From: Acuticoccus mangrovi
GTDB lineage: Bacteria > Pseudomonadota > Alphaproteobacteria > Rhizobiales > Amorphaceae
Direction of reading: 5' to 3'
Assembly: GCF_016411865.1 (NCBI RefSeq)
Contig: NZ_JAEKJA010000007.1
Coordinates: 1 to 64,000, forward strand
DNA: 64,000 nucleotides
Shown here: positions 8,693-19,111 of the stretch, piece by piece
Layout of the letters: every line of letters begins with the position of its first letter
How positions within the stretch are numbered: position 1 is the first letter of the stretch
Notes under the pieces: generated by a model
What the model was told of the DNA's origin: nothing
What the model saw: the letters and a program-made list of their open reading frames with translations, nothing else
The model's database searches: none
Made by a program: the position numbers and the translations under genes

Positions 8693-10242
8693 CGAAGCCC
8701 TTCGTCCGCCTCGATCGCCGGCAGATGATGATCGGCACCGCCGCGGCGGCGCTCCTCGCGTCCGCTCCCCTCGCCGCCGCGCAGGACGCCGCGCCGAACC
8801 ACGGTGGCGTCCTCAACTACGCCACCCTCGGCCTCGACACCTCCGATCCGCACCGCCACACCGGCTCCATCGCCGTGCAGCAGCTCTATGTCGAGGCGCT
8901 CACCTCGATCGGTCCGGACGGCCGCGTCGAGCCCTTCCTCGCCGAGCGCTGGGACGTGTCGGAGGACGGCAAAACCTACACCTTCACCCTGCGCGACGGC
9001 GTGACCTTCCACAACGGCGACCCGCTCGACGCCGACGCGGTGGTCGCCAACATCGAGCGCGTGCGCAACAACGTGACGGGCGGCTGGCTCGCCTCGGCGA
9101 TGAAGCTCGTCGAGAGCGTCGAGGCCACCGACCCGCGCACCGTCGTCCTCACCATGAGCGAGCCCTACGCGCCGCTCGTGAACCTCATGTCGGAGCTGTG
9201 GATCGTCTCGCCGGCCTCGAAAGGCTGGGATGCGACCATCGAGACGCCGATCGGCACCGGTCCCTTCATGTTCGGCGAATGGAAGCCGCAGGTGAGCCTC
9301 ACCGCCCCGGCCTTCGCGCACTACTGGCGCGGCGAGGACCTGCCCTACCTTTCCGCCGTCGAAGTGAACCTGCGCGAAGACATCGACAAGGCCAACGCGT
9401 TGCGCGCCGGCGACCTCGACATCGTCAATGTCGGGCGCGACGTGGCCCGCCGCCTCGCCCAGGACCCGGCGATCCGCACCTCGACGCTGAAGGACTCCAC
9501 CTGGTATTTCGTGTCCTTCAACAACCGCAGCCCGCGCCCGCCCTTCGACGATCCGAAGGTCCGCGAGGCGGTCATGCACGCCATCGACAAGCAGGCGTTC
9601 ATGAACTTCCTCGCGCCCGAGACCGGCGTCCTCTCCAACCAGATGGTGATGCCGGGCCACGTCTACTTCGACGAGGCGATCGCGGCGGCCGACGCCTATC
9701 CGCAGGCGGATCTTGAGAAGACCAAGGCGCTGCTCGAGGAGGCCGGCGTCGACCCGTCCGAGATCACCATCGACCTCGTCTCCTGGCAGGAGAACTACCC
9801 GCAGGTCGTGGTGCAGATGCTGCGCCAGGCCGGCTTCAACGTGAAGCACTCCGCGCTCGACGATCTCGGCGCCCAGAACCGCCTCGGCCAGTATGACTGG
9901 GACGTCGCGGTGATGGCGTCCGGCCCGCGCGCCGACATCTTCCTGCGCTACGTGCGGCTGATGAGCGACGGCCCGAACCCGGTCCTGTGGGGCGGTATCC
10001 AGGACGCCGAGCTCGACCGGCTGATCAAGGCCGCCGTCGCCGAGACCGACGAGGCGGCGCGCAAGACGCTTTACAGCGAGGCGTTCCAGCGGGTGCTCGA
10101 CAACGACTACTTCATGGTCCTCGGTCATGCGCCCAACGCCATCGCCATGCGCGAGGCGGTGAAGGGCTACGAGCCGGGCTTCACCTGGTCGCCGAACTGG
10201 GTGAGTGGCGGCATCGCCCAAACCTTCCTCATCGAGGACTGA
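8689..10242 (+). CDS. ABC importer solute-binding protein, family 5 (oligopeptide/opine type)
   Basis: This 517-residue periplasmic binding protein of the SBP_bac_5 family starts with a twin-arginine-like leader (LDRRQMMIGTAAAALLASAPLAAAQ). The mature part has the expected blocks: GGVLNYATLGLDTSDPHRHTG, the VQQLYVEALTSIGPDGRVEPFLAERWDVSEDGKTYTFTLRDGVTFHNGDPLDADAV lobe and PIGTGPFMFGEWKP. Family members bind peptides, nickel, glutathione, opines or sugar oligomers. Here the genomic link is to two phosphate-releasing hydrolases, so an organophosphorus compound or phosphopeptide-like ligand is a reasonable inference. The ATG overlaps the stop of the preceding hydrolase, so translation is coupled. 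Confidence 0.9.
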   Translation: MTKPFVRLDRRQMMIGTAAAALLASAPLAAAQDAAPNHGGVLNYATLGLDTSDPHRHTGSIAVQQLYVEALTSIGPDGRVEPFLAERWDVSEDGKTYTFTLRDGVTFHNGDPLDADAVVANIERVRNNVTGGWLASAMKLVESVEATDPRTVVLTMSEPYAPLVNLMSELWIVSPASKGWDATIETPIGTGPFMFGEWKPQVSLTAPAFAHYWRGEDLPYLSAVEVNLREDIDKANALRAGDLDIVNVGRDVARRLAQDPAIRTSTLKDSTWYFVSFNNRSPRPPFDDPKVREAVMHAIDKQAFMNFLAPETGVLSNQMVMPGHVYFDEAIAAADAYPQADLEKTKALLEEAGVDPSEITIDLVSWQENYPQVVVQMLRQAGFNVKHSALDDLGAQNRLGQYDWDVAVMASGPRADIFLRYVRLMSDGPNPVLWGGIQDAELDRLIKAAVAETDEAARKTLYSEAFQRVLDNDYFMVLGHAPNAIAMREAVKGYEPGFTWSPNWVSGGIAQTFLIED

Positions 10243-10248
10243 GGCGCG

Positions 10249-11118
10249 ATGGCCCTCGCGATGAAGGCAGACGGCCGCCGGGAGACCGGCGGCCGGGTCG
10301 CGCCCCGCATCGCGGGGGCGATCGTTCTCGCTATCGTGCTCGTCGCCCTGTTCGGGCCGTGGATCGCCACCCACGACCCGTTCGATCAGGACCTCTTCCA
10401 CCTCAACGCCGCGCCCGGCGCCGACCATGTCCTCGGCTCCGACCACATCGGGCGCGACGTCTTCTCCCGCCTCGTCATGGGCGCGCGGCAGACGCTCGCC
10501 GTGGGCGTCGGCGGCACCCTCATCGCCTTTCTCCTCGGCGGTGCGGCCGGCCTCCTCGGCATGGCGCTGGGGCGGTGGGGCGAGATCGCCGTGTTCGCCT
10601 TCATCGACCTCGTGCGCGCGGTGCCGGGCATTCTCCTCGCCCTCCTCGTCATCGTCGCGGTGGGGGAGGGGACGGGGCCGGTGACGCTCGCCCTCGGCAT
10701 CTCCTACGCCCCCTTCTTCGCCTATGTCGCGCGCGCGACGTACAAGCGCGAGGCGGCGCAGGACTATGTGCGCGTCGCGCGCCTCTTCGGCGGCGGGCGC
10801 CTCCACGTGCTGCGCCTCCACATCGTGCCGAACCTCCTCGGCAGCCTCGTCACCCAGGCGGCGATCATCCTGCCGCGCTGCATCGTGACGGAGTCGGTCC
10901 TCTCCTTCCTCGGCCTCGGCTCCTCGCCCGATGCGCCGACATGGGGGCGGATGATCTCCGACGCGAGCCGTTATCTGGAGGTGGCGCCGCACGCGATCCT
11001 CGCGCCGATCCTGGCGCTCGTCATGCTGACGGTGAGCCTCCTCGTGCTCGGCGACGCGCTGCGCGAGCGCATCGACCCGCTGCGCGCCGGACGCCGCACA
11101 GCAAGCGGAGGGGCGTGA
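10249..11118 (+). CDS. ABC importer permease, DppC/OppC type
   Basis: This 289-residue inner-membrane permease has a hydrophobic N-terminal helix (AIVLAIVLVALFGPWIA), the DppC hallmark DPFDQDLFHLNAAPGADHVLGSDHIGRDVFSRLVMGARQTL, and about five further membrane spans. The coupling-loop EAA-type motif YVRVARLFGGGRLHVLRLHIVPN contacts the ATPase. It begins 7 bases after the binding-protein stop and its TGA overlaps the ATG of the next permease. Permease order C then B is the reverse of the classical dpp/opp order. Confidence 0.9.
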   Translation: MALAMKADGRRETGGRVAPRIAGAIVLAIVLVALFGPWIATHDPFDQDLFHLNAAPGADHVLGSDHIGRDVFSRLVMGARQTLAVGVGGTLIAFLLGGAAGLLGMALGRWGEIAVFAFIDLVRAVPGILLALLVIVAVGEGTGPVTLALGISYAPFFAYVARATYKREAAQDYVRVARLFGGGRLHVLRLHIVPNLLGSLVTQAAIILPRCIVTESVLSFLGLGSSPDAPTWGRMISDASRYLEVAPHAILAPILALVMLTVSLLVLGDALRERIDPLRAGRRTASGGA

Positions 11119-12025
11119 TGGCGCAGCTCAGCAGGATCCTCCTCGCCCTCCTGCGCATGGCGGCGCAGGCGGCCGGCATCGTGGTGATCGTGTTCCTTCT
11201 CTGCCGCATCGCGCCGGGCGACGCGGTGGACCGGCTCGCCCTCGAAGGCGGCCTCACGAGCGCCGAGGAAACCGCGCTGCGCCACGAGATGGGGCTCGAT
11301 CAGCCGATCCTCGTCGATCTCCTCACCTGGTCCGCACACGCCCTCGCCGGCGACTTCGGCCAGTCGCTGCGCTACGGCCGGCCGGTGGCCGACATGCTCG
11401 CCACCGCCCTTCCCACCACGCTGACCCTCGCGGCGGGCTCCTTCGTGGTGGGCCTGCTGCTTGCGATGGGGCTCGCGGTGTCGGCGGCGGTCACCGGCAA
11501 CCGCGTCCTCGCCCTCACCGTCAACCTCGTCAATGTCTGGTCGATCGCGCTGCCGACCTTCTGCGTCGGCGTCGTGGCGATCCTCGTCTTTTCGGTGTGG
11601 CTCGGCTGGCTGCCGGTGATCGGGGCGCTGGCGATGCCCATCGTCATCATCGGTATCGACAATGCCGGGCAGATCGGCAAGCCGCTCCTCGAAGAGCTGC
11701 GCGAGGCGACGACGTCGGCCCACGTGCGGACTGCGCGGGCGAAGGGGCTGGGCCGACCGCGCATCGCCGTCTTCCACCTCTTGCCGACGGCCTTGCCGGT
11801 GGCGCTCGCCCTCTCCGGCCTCGTCCTCGCCGGGCTCGTGGCGGGAACGCTCACCATGGAGATCCTGTTCGGCCTGCCGGGGCTCGGCAGCCTGATGCTC
11901 AACGCGATCCATGGCCGCGACTATCCGGTGGTGCAGGCGGCCATCACCGTGGTCGCCGTCGCCCTCGTGGTGATCAACGCCGTGATCGACATCATCCACC
12001 ACGCCGTCGACCCGAGGCTCGCCCG

Positions 12026-12029
<4 letters not shown>
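11118..12029 (+). CDS. ABC importer permease, DppB/OppB type
   Basis: This 303-residue permease has the DppB signature LCRIAPGDAVDRLALEGGLTSAEETALRHEMGLDQPILVDLLTW near its N-terminus, followed by FGQSLRYGRPVADML. The EAA loop is EATTSAHVRTARAKGLGRPRIAVFHLLP. Six membrane spans are visible. It overlaps the previous gene by TGATG and the next by ATGA, so the importer genes are translationally coupled. It would form a heterodimeric channel with the preceding DppC-type subunit. Confidence 0.9.
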
Positions 12030-13639
<1,610 letters not shown>

Positions 13640-13670
13640 CGGATCGGCGCACGAGATCGGCGCGAGAGAT

Positions 13671-13713
13671 GGTGACCTTGTCACCGTGAGGCGGATCGGT
13701 TTCGCGGCATAAA
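13671..13713 (+). promoter_or_regulatory. Crp/Fnr-type palindrome and -10 upstream of the TsoY-like gene
   Basis: GGTGAC-CTT-GTCACC (13671-13685) is a perfect 6+6 inverted repeat. A CATAAA hexamer at 13708-13713 is centred 32.5 bp downstream of the palindrome centre, the spacing of class II Crp/Fnr-activated promoters (activator at -41.5). The ribosome site GGAGG (13728-13732) and ATG (13739) follow. The same arrangement occurs before cydA and the bacterioferritin gene. Confidence 0.6.
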
Positions 13714-13738
13714 TCCCCATCAACGATGGAGGACTTCC

Positions 13739-14953
13739 ATGCCCAACACGCACGCACGAGCGGTTGATACGTGGTCGCCGCTCTATTTCCTCGCCTCGGT
13801 CGGGGCGGGCGGCCTCGCGGTCAGCTTCTTCATGTATCTCATGTTCTGGGTGCCCCATCCGGGGCGCGCCGTTCCGGTGGTCGAGGACATCGCGTCCCAC
13901 CTCGGCTCGGCCGATGTCGTGACGATCGCGATGGTTGCCCTCGCCATGGCCGGCATCGCGGTCTTCGGCGCGTTCAACCTCGGTCTCCTCGTCTGGAATC
14001 TGCGCCGTGTGCCGGCCTTCACCCGCTCCGAGAGGGGGGCGAGCCTCCTCGCCTCGAACGCCGAGACGCAGCTGATGGCGATGCCGCTCGCGCTCGCGAT
14101 GTCGGTGAATGTCGGCTTCATCCTCGGCCTCGTCTTCGTGCCGGGCCTCTGGAGCGTGGTCGAGGTGCTGTTCCCGCTGGCGATCGCGGCCTTCGCGCTG
14201 ATCGGCGGGCTGGCGCTGCGGCAGGTCGGGCGCTTTCTCGGCCGCGTCATCGGCTCCGGTGGCTTCGACTGCCGAACCAACAACTCCTTCGCCCAGCTCC
14301 TGCCCGCCTTCACCTTCGCGATGATCGGGGTGGGGCTCGCGGCACCCGGCGCGATGTCGGCGACGCTGTCGACGGCGGGCATCTCGATCGTGCTGTCGAC
14401 GTTCTTCATGGTCGCGGCGGTGGTGATCGCGCTCGTCGGCCTCGTGCTCGGCGTGCGCGCGATGATGGAGCACGGCGTCGCCGTCGAGCAGGCGCCGACG
14501 CTGCTGATCGTCGTCCCGATCACCACCGTCCTCGGCATCCTCGCGATGCGGCAGGGACACGGCCTCCACGTGCATTTCGCGAGCCACGGCACGGCGGGCG
14601 ACATGCTTGTGCTCCTCAGCCGCCTGCTCTCCCTGGAGGTCCTGTTCCTCCTGTTCGGGATGACCATCCTGCGGGCGACCGGCTACCTGAAGCGCTTCGT
14701 CTTCGGCAGCGAGACGTCGGCCGGCGCCTACGCTCTCATTTGCCCGGGCGTGGCGCTGTCGGTGATGCTCCACTTCTGGATCAACAAGGGCCTCGTCGCG
14801 GCCGGCGTCGTGACGAAGTTCGGCGTCGCCTACTGGGCGCTCGGCGCCGTGGCGCTGGCGGCCCAGCTCGCGATGATCTGGCTTTTCGTGGTTCTCCACC
14901 GGCGCCATTTCATGGCGTCGCCGGTGCCGGTGCCGGCCACGGCGGCAAACTGA
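13739..14953 (+). CDS. TsoY-like/TDT-like multi-spanning membrane protein
   Basis: This 404-residue integral membrane protein has about ten hydrophobic spans and resembles the family annotated as TsoY (seleno)proteins, distantly like TDT anion carriers. A conserved-looking motif, GGFDCRTNNSFAQ, has Cys178 where I recall some relatives carrying selenocysteine; that recollection should be checked. No in-frame TGA is present here. A histidine-rich loop (GHGLHVHFASHG) lies near residue 280. GGAGG precedes the ATG at 13739. The gene sits immediately upstream of the Crp/Fnr regulator and the cyd genes and has its own palindromic operator. Transport or handling of a sulfur oxyanion is a guess from context. 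Confidence 0.6.
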   Translation: MPNTHARAVDTWSPLYFLASVGAGGLAVSFFMYLMFWVPHPGRAVPVVEDIASHLGSADVVTIAMVALAMAGIAVFGAFNLGLLVWNLRRVPAFTRSERGASLLASNAETQLMAMPLALAMSVNVGFILGLVFVPGLWSVVEVLFPLAIAAFALIGGLALRQVGRFLGRVIGSGGFDCRTNNSFAQLLPAFTFAMIGVGLAAPGAMSATLSTAGISIVLSTFFMVAAVVIALVGLVLGVRAMMEHGVAVEQAPTLLIVVPITTVLGILAMRQGHGLHVHFASHGTAGDMLVLLSRLLSLEVLFLLFGMTILRATGYLKRFVFGSETSAGAYALICPGVALSVMLHFWINKGLVAAGVVTKFGVAYWALGAVALAAQLAMIWLFVVLHRRHFMASPVPVPATAAN

Positions 14954-15010
14954 AGTGATGCCGGTTCGCCGCGCGCCTCGCGCCCGAAGCGGAGGGTTGG
15001 ACGAGGCGCC

Positions 15011-15733
15011 ATGAACCAACCGCAGCGAGAGGGGCGTGGTGCTCTGCGCCAGGCCCTGCGTGTCGCCGGGGGCCGCGAGCTGGTGGCGGCGGAGGGCGAT
15101 ATCGTCTTCCGCTTCGACGGGGTGCCGGACGCGTTCGTCTATCTCGTCTCGGGGCGGATCGGCGTGCGCTTTCGCGAGCTCGGCGCCGGCACGCCGTTCG
15201 CCGCATGCCGCATCACCGGCGGAGAGGACTGCCTACCGCTGACGGCGGCGCTCCTCGGCCGCATCGCCGTCGCGGGGACGGGGCGGGCGCTGACACGGGT
15301 GCACTGCGTCGTGCTCGACGCGGCACGCTTCGAGGCGCTGCTTCTGCGCTCGGAGGTGTTTCGCGCGGCGCTCTTCAGCGACCACGCGCGGCGGCTGCCC
15401 TTCATCTTCGCCCGAGCGGGCGGCGCGGCAAAAGAGGGCATCGACGCCCGCCTCGCCGACTGGTTACTGGCTCAACCGGATCGAAACGGCATCCGCACCA
15501 CCCACCAACGCCTCGCCGCCGACCTCGTCACGGCGCGGGAGGTGGTCACGCGGCGGCTGCGGTTGTTTGCGGACCGGGGGTGGATCGTGCAGTCGCGAGG
15601 CATCATCATCGTTACGGGAGCGGCCGCGCTCTCCCGCCTCGCGCGGGGTCATCACCAGTGGAGCGCCGCGCCGATGCAAGGTGAAGGCACCGGCCGCAAG
15701 AGCCCGGCACGCGCCGACGACGCGCCGCGATGA
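15011..15733 (+). CDS. Crp/Fnr-family transcription regulator
   Basis: This 240-residue regulator has an N-terminal cyclic-nucleotide-binding-like beta barrel (about residues 20-125) and a C-terminal helix-turn-helix (THQRLAADLVTAREVVTRRLRLFADRGWI, about 164-192). The recognition helix has R-E-x-x-x-R, the residues Crp uses to read GTGA half-sites. The N-terminal Fnr iron-sulfur cysteines are absent, but Cys66 and Cys74 (in CRITGGEDC) could form a redox or persulfide switch; Cys99 is the only other cysteine. GTGAC/GTCAC palindromes flank it on both sides. The stop overlaps the cydD start by 4 bases, so it is cotranscribed with cydDC. Confidence 0.87.
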   Translation: MNQPQREGRGALRQALRVAGGRELVAAEGDIVFRFDGVPDAFVYLVSGRIGVRFRELGAGTPFAACRITGGEDCLPLTAALLGRIAVAGTGRALTRVHCVVLDAARFEALLLRSEVFRAALFSDHARRLPFIFARAGGAAKEGIDARLADWLLAQPDRNGIRTTHQRLAADLVTAREVVTRRLRLFADRGWIVQSRGIIIVTGAAALSRLARGHHQWSAAPMQGEGTGRKSPARADDAPR

Positions 15734-17397
15734 CGGAGACCACGGCCCCGCCGCGCGAGGTGCGCAAGCAGACGACGGACCGCATCTTGGGGCCCGTCGC
15801 CGCCGAGCTGCGCCGATCCGCCTATCTCTCCGTCGCCGCCGGGCTGATGTGGCCGCTGCAGGCGGCCGTGCTCGCCTGGATCGTCGCGGGCTGGGTGGAG
15901 GGGGCGACCGACCTCGGGCGCACCGCGCTCGGCGCCCTCGGCTTCGTCGCCGGCGGCGCGGTGCGGGCCGCGCTGGAGCGCCTCGCGGGCGCGGACGCCT
16001 TCGCGGCGGCCGATCGGGTCGTCGAACGGGAGCGCGCCACGCTCCTGACGCGGGAGGCGCGGGCGACCGGGCCGATGGGATCGGCCGCCGTCGCCGCCCT
16101 CGCGACGCAGAAGCTCCCGATGATCCAGCCCTTCATCACGCGCTACACCACGGCGATGACGCGGGTGCGCGTCGTTCCCCTCGTCCTCCTCCTCCTGACC
16201 CTCTGGCTCTCGTGGGCGGTGGCGCTGATCTTCCTCGTGGCGGGGCCGCTCATCCCGGTGTTCATGGCGCTCGTCGGTATGGCGGCGTCGGAGGCCTCGC
16301 GGCGGCAGATGGAGGAGATCGGCTCGATGAACGACATGCTCATCGACCGCCTCGCGGCGCTCACCGACATCCGCCTGCTCGGCGCCAGCGAGCGGGCGGC
16401 GGCGGACTTCGCGGCCCGCGCCGAGGGGTTGCGCGAGCGTACCATGGCGGTGCTGCGCATCGCCTTCCTGTCCTCCACGGTGCTCGAACTCTTCGCCGCG
16501 ATCGGCGTCGCGATGGTGGCGGTGTTCGTCGGCTTCTCGCTGCTCGGCGTGATCGGCTTCGGGGCGTGGGGTACGCCGCTGACGCTCGCCGAGGGCCTGT
16601 TCCTGCTGCTCATCGCGCCGGAATTCTTCCAGCCGATGCGCGACCTCGCCGCCGCCTGGCACGATCGGGCGGCGGGTCTCGCCGTCGCCGAGGAGCTGAT
16701 CGCGCTCGACGAGGCGCCGCGGGTGCCGCTCATCGGCAGGGCCGTGCCCGCCGCGCCGATGGCGGGGCCGCTCCGCGTGCGCCTGGACGATGCGGTCGCC
16801 GCCCTTCCGGGGCTCGCCGTGCGCCTGCCACGGCTCGACCTCTCGGCCGGCGAGGCGGTCGTCCTTTCCGGGCCGAGCGGGTCGGGCAAGTCGACGACGC
16901 TCGCCGCCGTCGCCGGCCTCGTGCCGCTCGCGTCGGGTCGGCTCGAGGTGTGCGGCGCCCCGCTCGGCGACGCCAATGCCGACGCCTGGCGCGCGCGCCT
17001 CGCCGTGGTGCCGCAGCGCCTCCATTTCGCCGCCGAGCCGCTCGCCGCCTTCCTCGACCCGCGGGGCACCGGCGCCGACCCGTGGCCGGCGCTCGACCTC
17101 GCTCGGGCTCGCGACGTCGTCGCCCGGCTGCCCGGAGGGCTCGACGCCCGCCTCGGCGAGACCGGCGGCGGCGTCTCCGGTGGCGAGGCGCGCCGGCTCG
17201 CCGTGGCGCGCGCGGTGATGGCGGGCGGCGACCTCGTGCTCGCCGACGAGCCCACCGCCGACCTCGACGCGGAGACGGCGCGGCAGGTCATCGACGCGCT
17301 CCTCGCCTTGCGGGACGAGGGGCGAGCGCTGCTCGTCGCGACGCACGACCCGGCGCTCGTCGCCGCGCTCGAGCGCACCGTCAGGCTGCCGGCATGA
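15730..17397 (+). CDS. cydD: Thiol reductant ABC exporter subunit CydD
   Basis: This 555-residue half-transporter pairs with CydC to export glutathione/cysteine or otherwise supply reduced thiols and heme handling needed for cytochrome bd assembly. Six membrane spans occupy the first 320 residues, with the family segment MASEASRRQMEEIGSMNDMLIDRL. The ATPase domain has Walker A GPSGSGKST near residue 380, signature VSGGEARR and Walker B LVLADEPTADLD. Its ATG lies inside the end of the regulator gene and its stop overlaps the cydC start (ATGA). Confidence 0.93.
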   Translation: MTETTAPPREVRKQTTDRILGPVAAELRRSAYLSVAAGLMWPLQAAVLAWIVAGWVEGATDLGRTALGALGFVAGGAVRAALERLAGADAFAAADRVVERERATLLTREARATGPMGSAAVAALATQKLPMIQPFITRYTTAMTRVRVVPLVLLLLTLWLSWAVALIFLVAGPLIPVFMALVGMAASEASRRQMEEIGSMNDMLIDRLAALTDIRLLGASERAAADFAARAEGLRERTMAVLRIAFLSSTVLELFAAIGVAMVAVFVGFSLLGVIGFGAWGTPLTLAEGLFLLLIAPEFFQPMRDLAAAWHDRAAGLAVAEELIALDEAPRVPLIGRAVPAAPMAGPLRVRLDDAVAALPGLAVRLPRLDLSAGEAVVLSGPSGSGKSTTLAAVAGLVPLASGRLEVCGAPLGDANADAWRARLAVVPQRLHFAAEPLAAFLDPRGTGADPWPALDLARARDVVARLPGGLDARLGETGGGVSGGEARRLAVARAVMAGGDLVLADEPTADLDAETARQVIDALLALRDEGRALLVATHDPALVAALERTVRLPA

Positions 17398-19004
17398 GGG
17401 CGCTTGGCTCGATCGTCCGCCTCGTCCTCGCCGCCGCCCCGTGGGCGATGGCGCGAGGGGCCGCGCTCTCGGTGGTGGTGCTCCTCATGGGAGCGGCGCT
17501 CCTCGGCCTCTCCGGCTGGTTCATCACCGCGACGGGGCTCGCGGGCCTCGCCGGCGCCGGCATCGCGTTCGACGTCTTCCGGCCGTCCGCCGGGGTGCGC
17601 TTCCTGGCGCTCGGCCGCACCGCGGCGCGCTATGGCGAGCGGATCCTGACCCACGACGCGACGCTCAAGGCTCTCGCGGCGCTGCGGGTGGACCTTTTGC
17701 GCCGGCTCGCGGGCCAGGGCGCCCGGGTCCTCGCCCAGCTGCGGGCGGAGACGGCGCTAACCCGCATCGTCGCCGACGTCGACGCGCTCGACGGGGTGGT
17801 GCTGCGTCTCCTCCTGCCGGGGCTCGCCGCGCTCGTGACCTACGTCGTGGCCTTCCTCGTGCTCGGCATGCTGGCGGGCTGGCTCGTCGCCGCGGCCGTC
17901 CTCCTCGGCACGGTGCCGCCGGTCGCCGTGATCCTCTGGCGGCTCGGTGCGGCGAGCCTCGGCCCCTCGCGCGCGGCCGAAGACGACACCCAGGCGTTGC
18001 GGCGCGGCGTGATCGACGCCCTCCGCGACCGCGAATCGCTGATCGCCTACGGCCGCCTGATGGCGCGGGAGACGGAGCTTCTCGCCGTCGACGGGGCCGC
18101 CCGCCGGGCCGCCGCCGAACTCGACACCATCGAGCGGCGGGCCGGCTTTCGGCTGTCGCTCGTCGCGACCCTCGTCACCGGTCTCGCCATCCTTGCGGGC
18201 GGGTTTCTCGTCGCGCGCGGCGAGGCGGGGGCGGCGATCGCCGCCATCGGCATCTTCGTGGCGATCGCGCTGACGGAAACGCTGATGCCGCTGCGCCGCG
18301 GCTTCGCCGAGCTCGGCCGCATGACGAGCGCGGCGACGCGAATCGTGGCGGTGGCTGGCGGGGAGGCGCGGCCGGTGTTCGGTGAGGCGCCGACCCTCGC
18401 GCAAGGCCCGGCGCTTAGGGTCGACGGACCGCAGCTCGACCTCGCCCTCGAGGCGGGAGAGGCCGTCGCGATCCGCGCGCCGAGCGGCGCCGGCAAGACG
18501 ACGCTGCTCCTGATGATCGCCGGCCTCCTCCCGGCCGGTGCGATCGACATTCGCATCATGGGGCGCGATGTCGCGGCATGGCCCGACGAGGCCCTACGAC
18601 ATGTCCTGACTTTGGTGCCTCAACGGAGCGCTCTCATCGCCGGGACCGTGCGCGACAATCTCCGCCTCGCGGCCGACGCCGACGATGCGGAGCTCTGGCG
18701 GGTGCTTGCGGCGATCGGTCTCGCCGGCGAGATCGAGCATCGCGGCGGGCTCGATCTGCGCCTCGGCGAGGCTGGCTCTGGGCTTTCGGGCGGTCAGGCC
18801 CGGCGCCTCACCCTCGCGCGTGCGCTGCTCAAACGGCCGCGAATCCTGCTTCTCGACGAGCCGACCGAGGGTCTCGACGACGATGCCGCCGCCCGCGCCC
18901 TCGCCGGCGTGCGGCAGCTCCTGCCCGATGCGGCCATCCTCGCTGCCTTGCACAGGGCTTACGATCACCCTCTTTTTGACCGAACTCTTTTCCTTCGTTT
19001 GTGA
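17394..19004 (+). CDS. cydC: Thiol reductant ABC exporter subunit CydC
   Basis: This 536-residue partner of CydD has the typical CydC opening LLGLSGWFITATGLAGLAG and FRPSAGVRFLALGRTAARYGERILTHDATLKALAALR. The ATPase domain has Walker A APSGAGKTT near residue 363, signature LSGGQARR and Walker B ILLLDEPTEGLD. The stop at 19002-19004 lies inside the palindrome that precedes cydA, so the cydA operator overlaps the end of this gene. Transcription may also read through into cydABX. Confidence 0.93.
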   Translation: MRALGSIVRLVLAAAPWAMARGAALSVVVLLMGAALLGLSGWFITATGLAGLAGAGIAFDVFRPSAGVRFLALGRTAARYGERILTHDATLKALAALRVDLLRRLAGQGARVLAQLRAETALTRIVADVDALDGVVLRLLLPGLAALVTYVVAFLVLGMLAGWLVAAAVLLGTVPPVAVILWRLGAASLGPSRAAEDDTQALRRGVIDALRDRESLIAYGRLMARETELLAVDGAARRAAAELDTIERRAGFRLSLVATLVTGLAILAGGFLVARGEAGAAIAAIGIFVAIALTETLMPLRRGFAELGRMTSAATRIVAVAGGEARPVFGEAPTLAQGPALRVDGPQLDLALEAGEAVAIRAPSGAGKTTLLLMIAGLLPAGAIDIRIMGRDVAAWPDEALRHVLTLVPQRSALIAGTVRDNLRLAADADDAELWRVLAAIGLAGEIEHRGGLDLRLGEAGSGLSGGQARRLTLARALLKRPRILLLDEPTEGLDDDAAARALAGVRQLLPDAAILAALHRAYDHPLFDRTLFLRL

Positions 19005-19042
19005 CCTTAGTCACCGTCCGGACGTCCATGCCGCGCTAACAG
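19001..19042 (+). promoter_or_regulatory. Crp/Fnr-type palindrome and -10 upstream of cydA
   Basis: TGTGAC-CTTA-GTCACC overlaps the cydC stop; the GTGAC/GTCAC arms are 19001-19005 and 19010-19014, and the core also reads TGTGA-N6-TCAC, the Crp spacing. The candidate -10 TAACAG (19037-19042) is centred 32 bp downstream of the palindrome centre. An alternative GCTAAC starts two bases earlier. Spacer length is 4 here against 3 at the other sites. Confidence 0.55.
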
Positions 19043-19111
19043 GGGTCGTTGATCGGCGGCATGGACTCGGGGCTCGGCACGTCTGCCGATCCATGAGCGA
19101 AGGAGTTAAGA

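Noticed and set aside
13739-14953. TsoY-like gene as a selenoprotein gene
   Set aside because: The frame has a Cys codon at the key position and no in-frame TGA, so it is a cysteine form.
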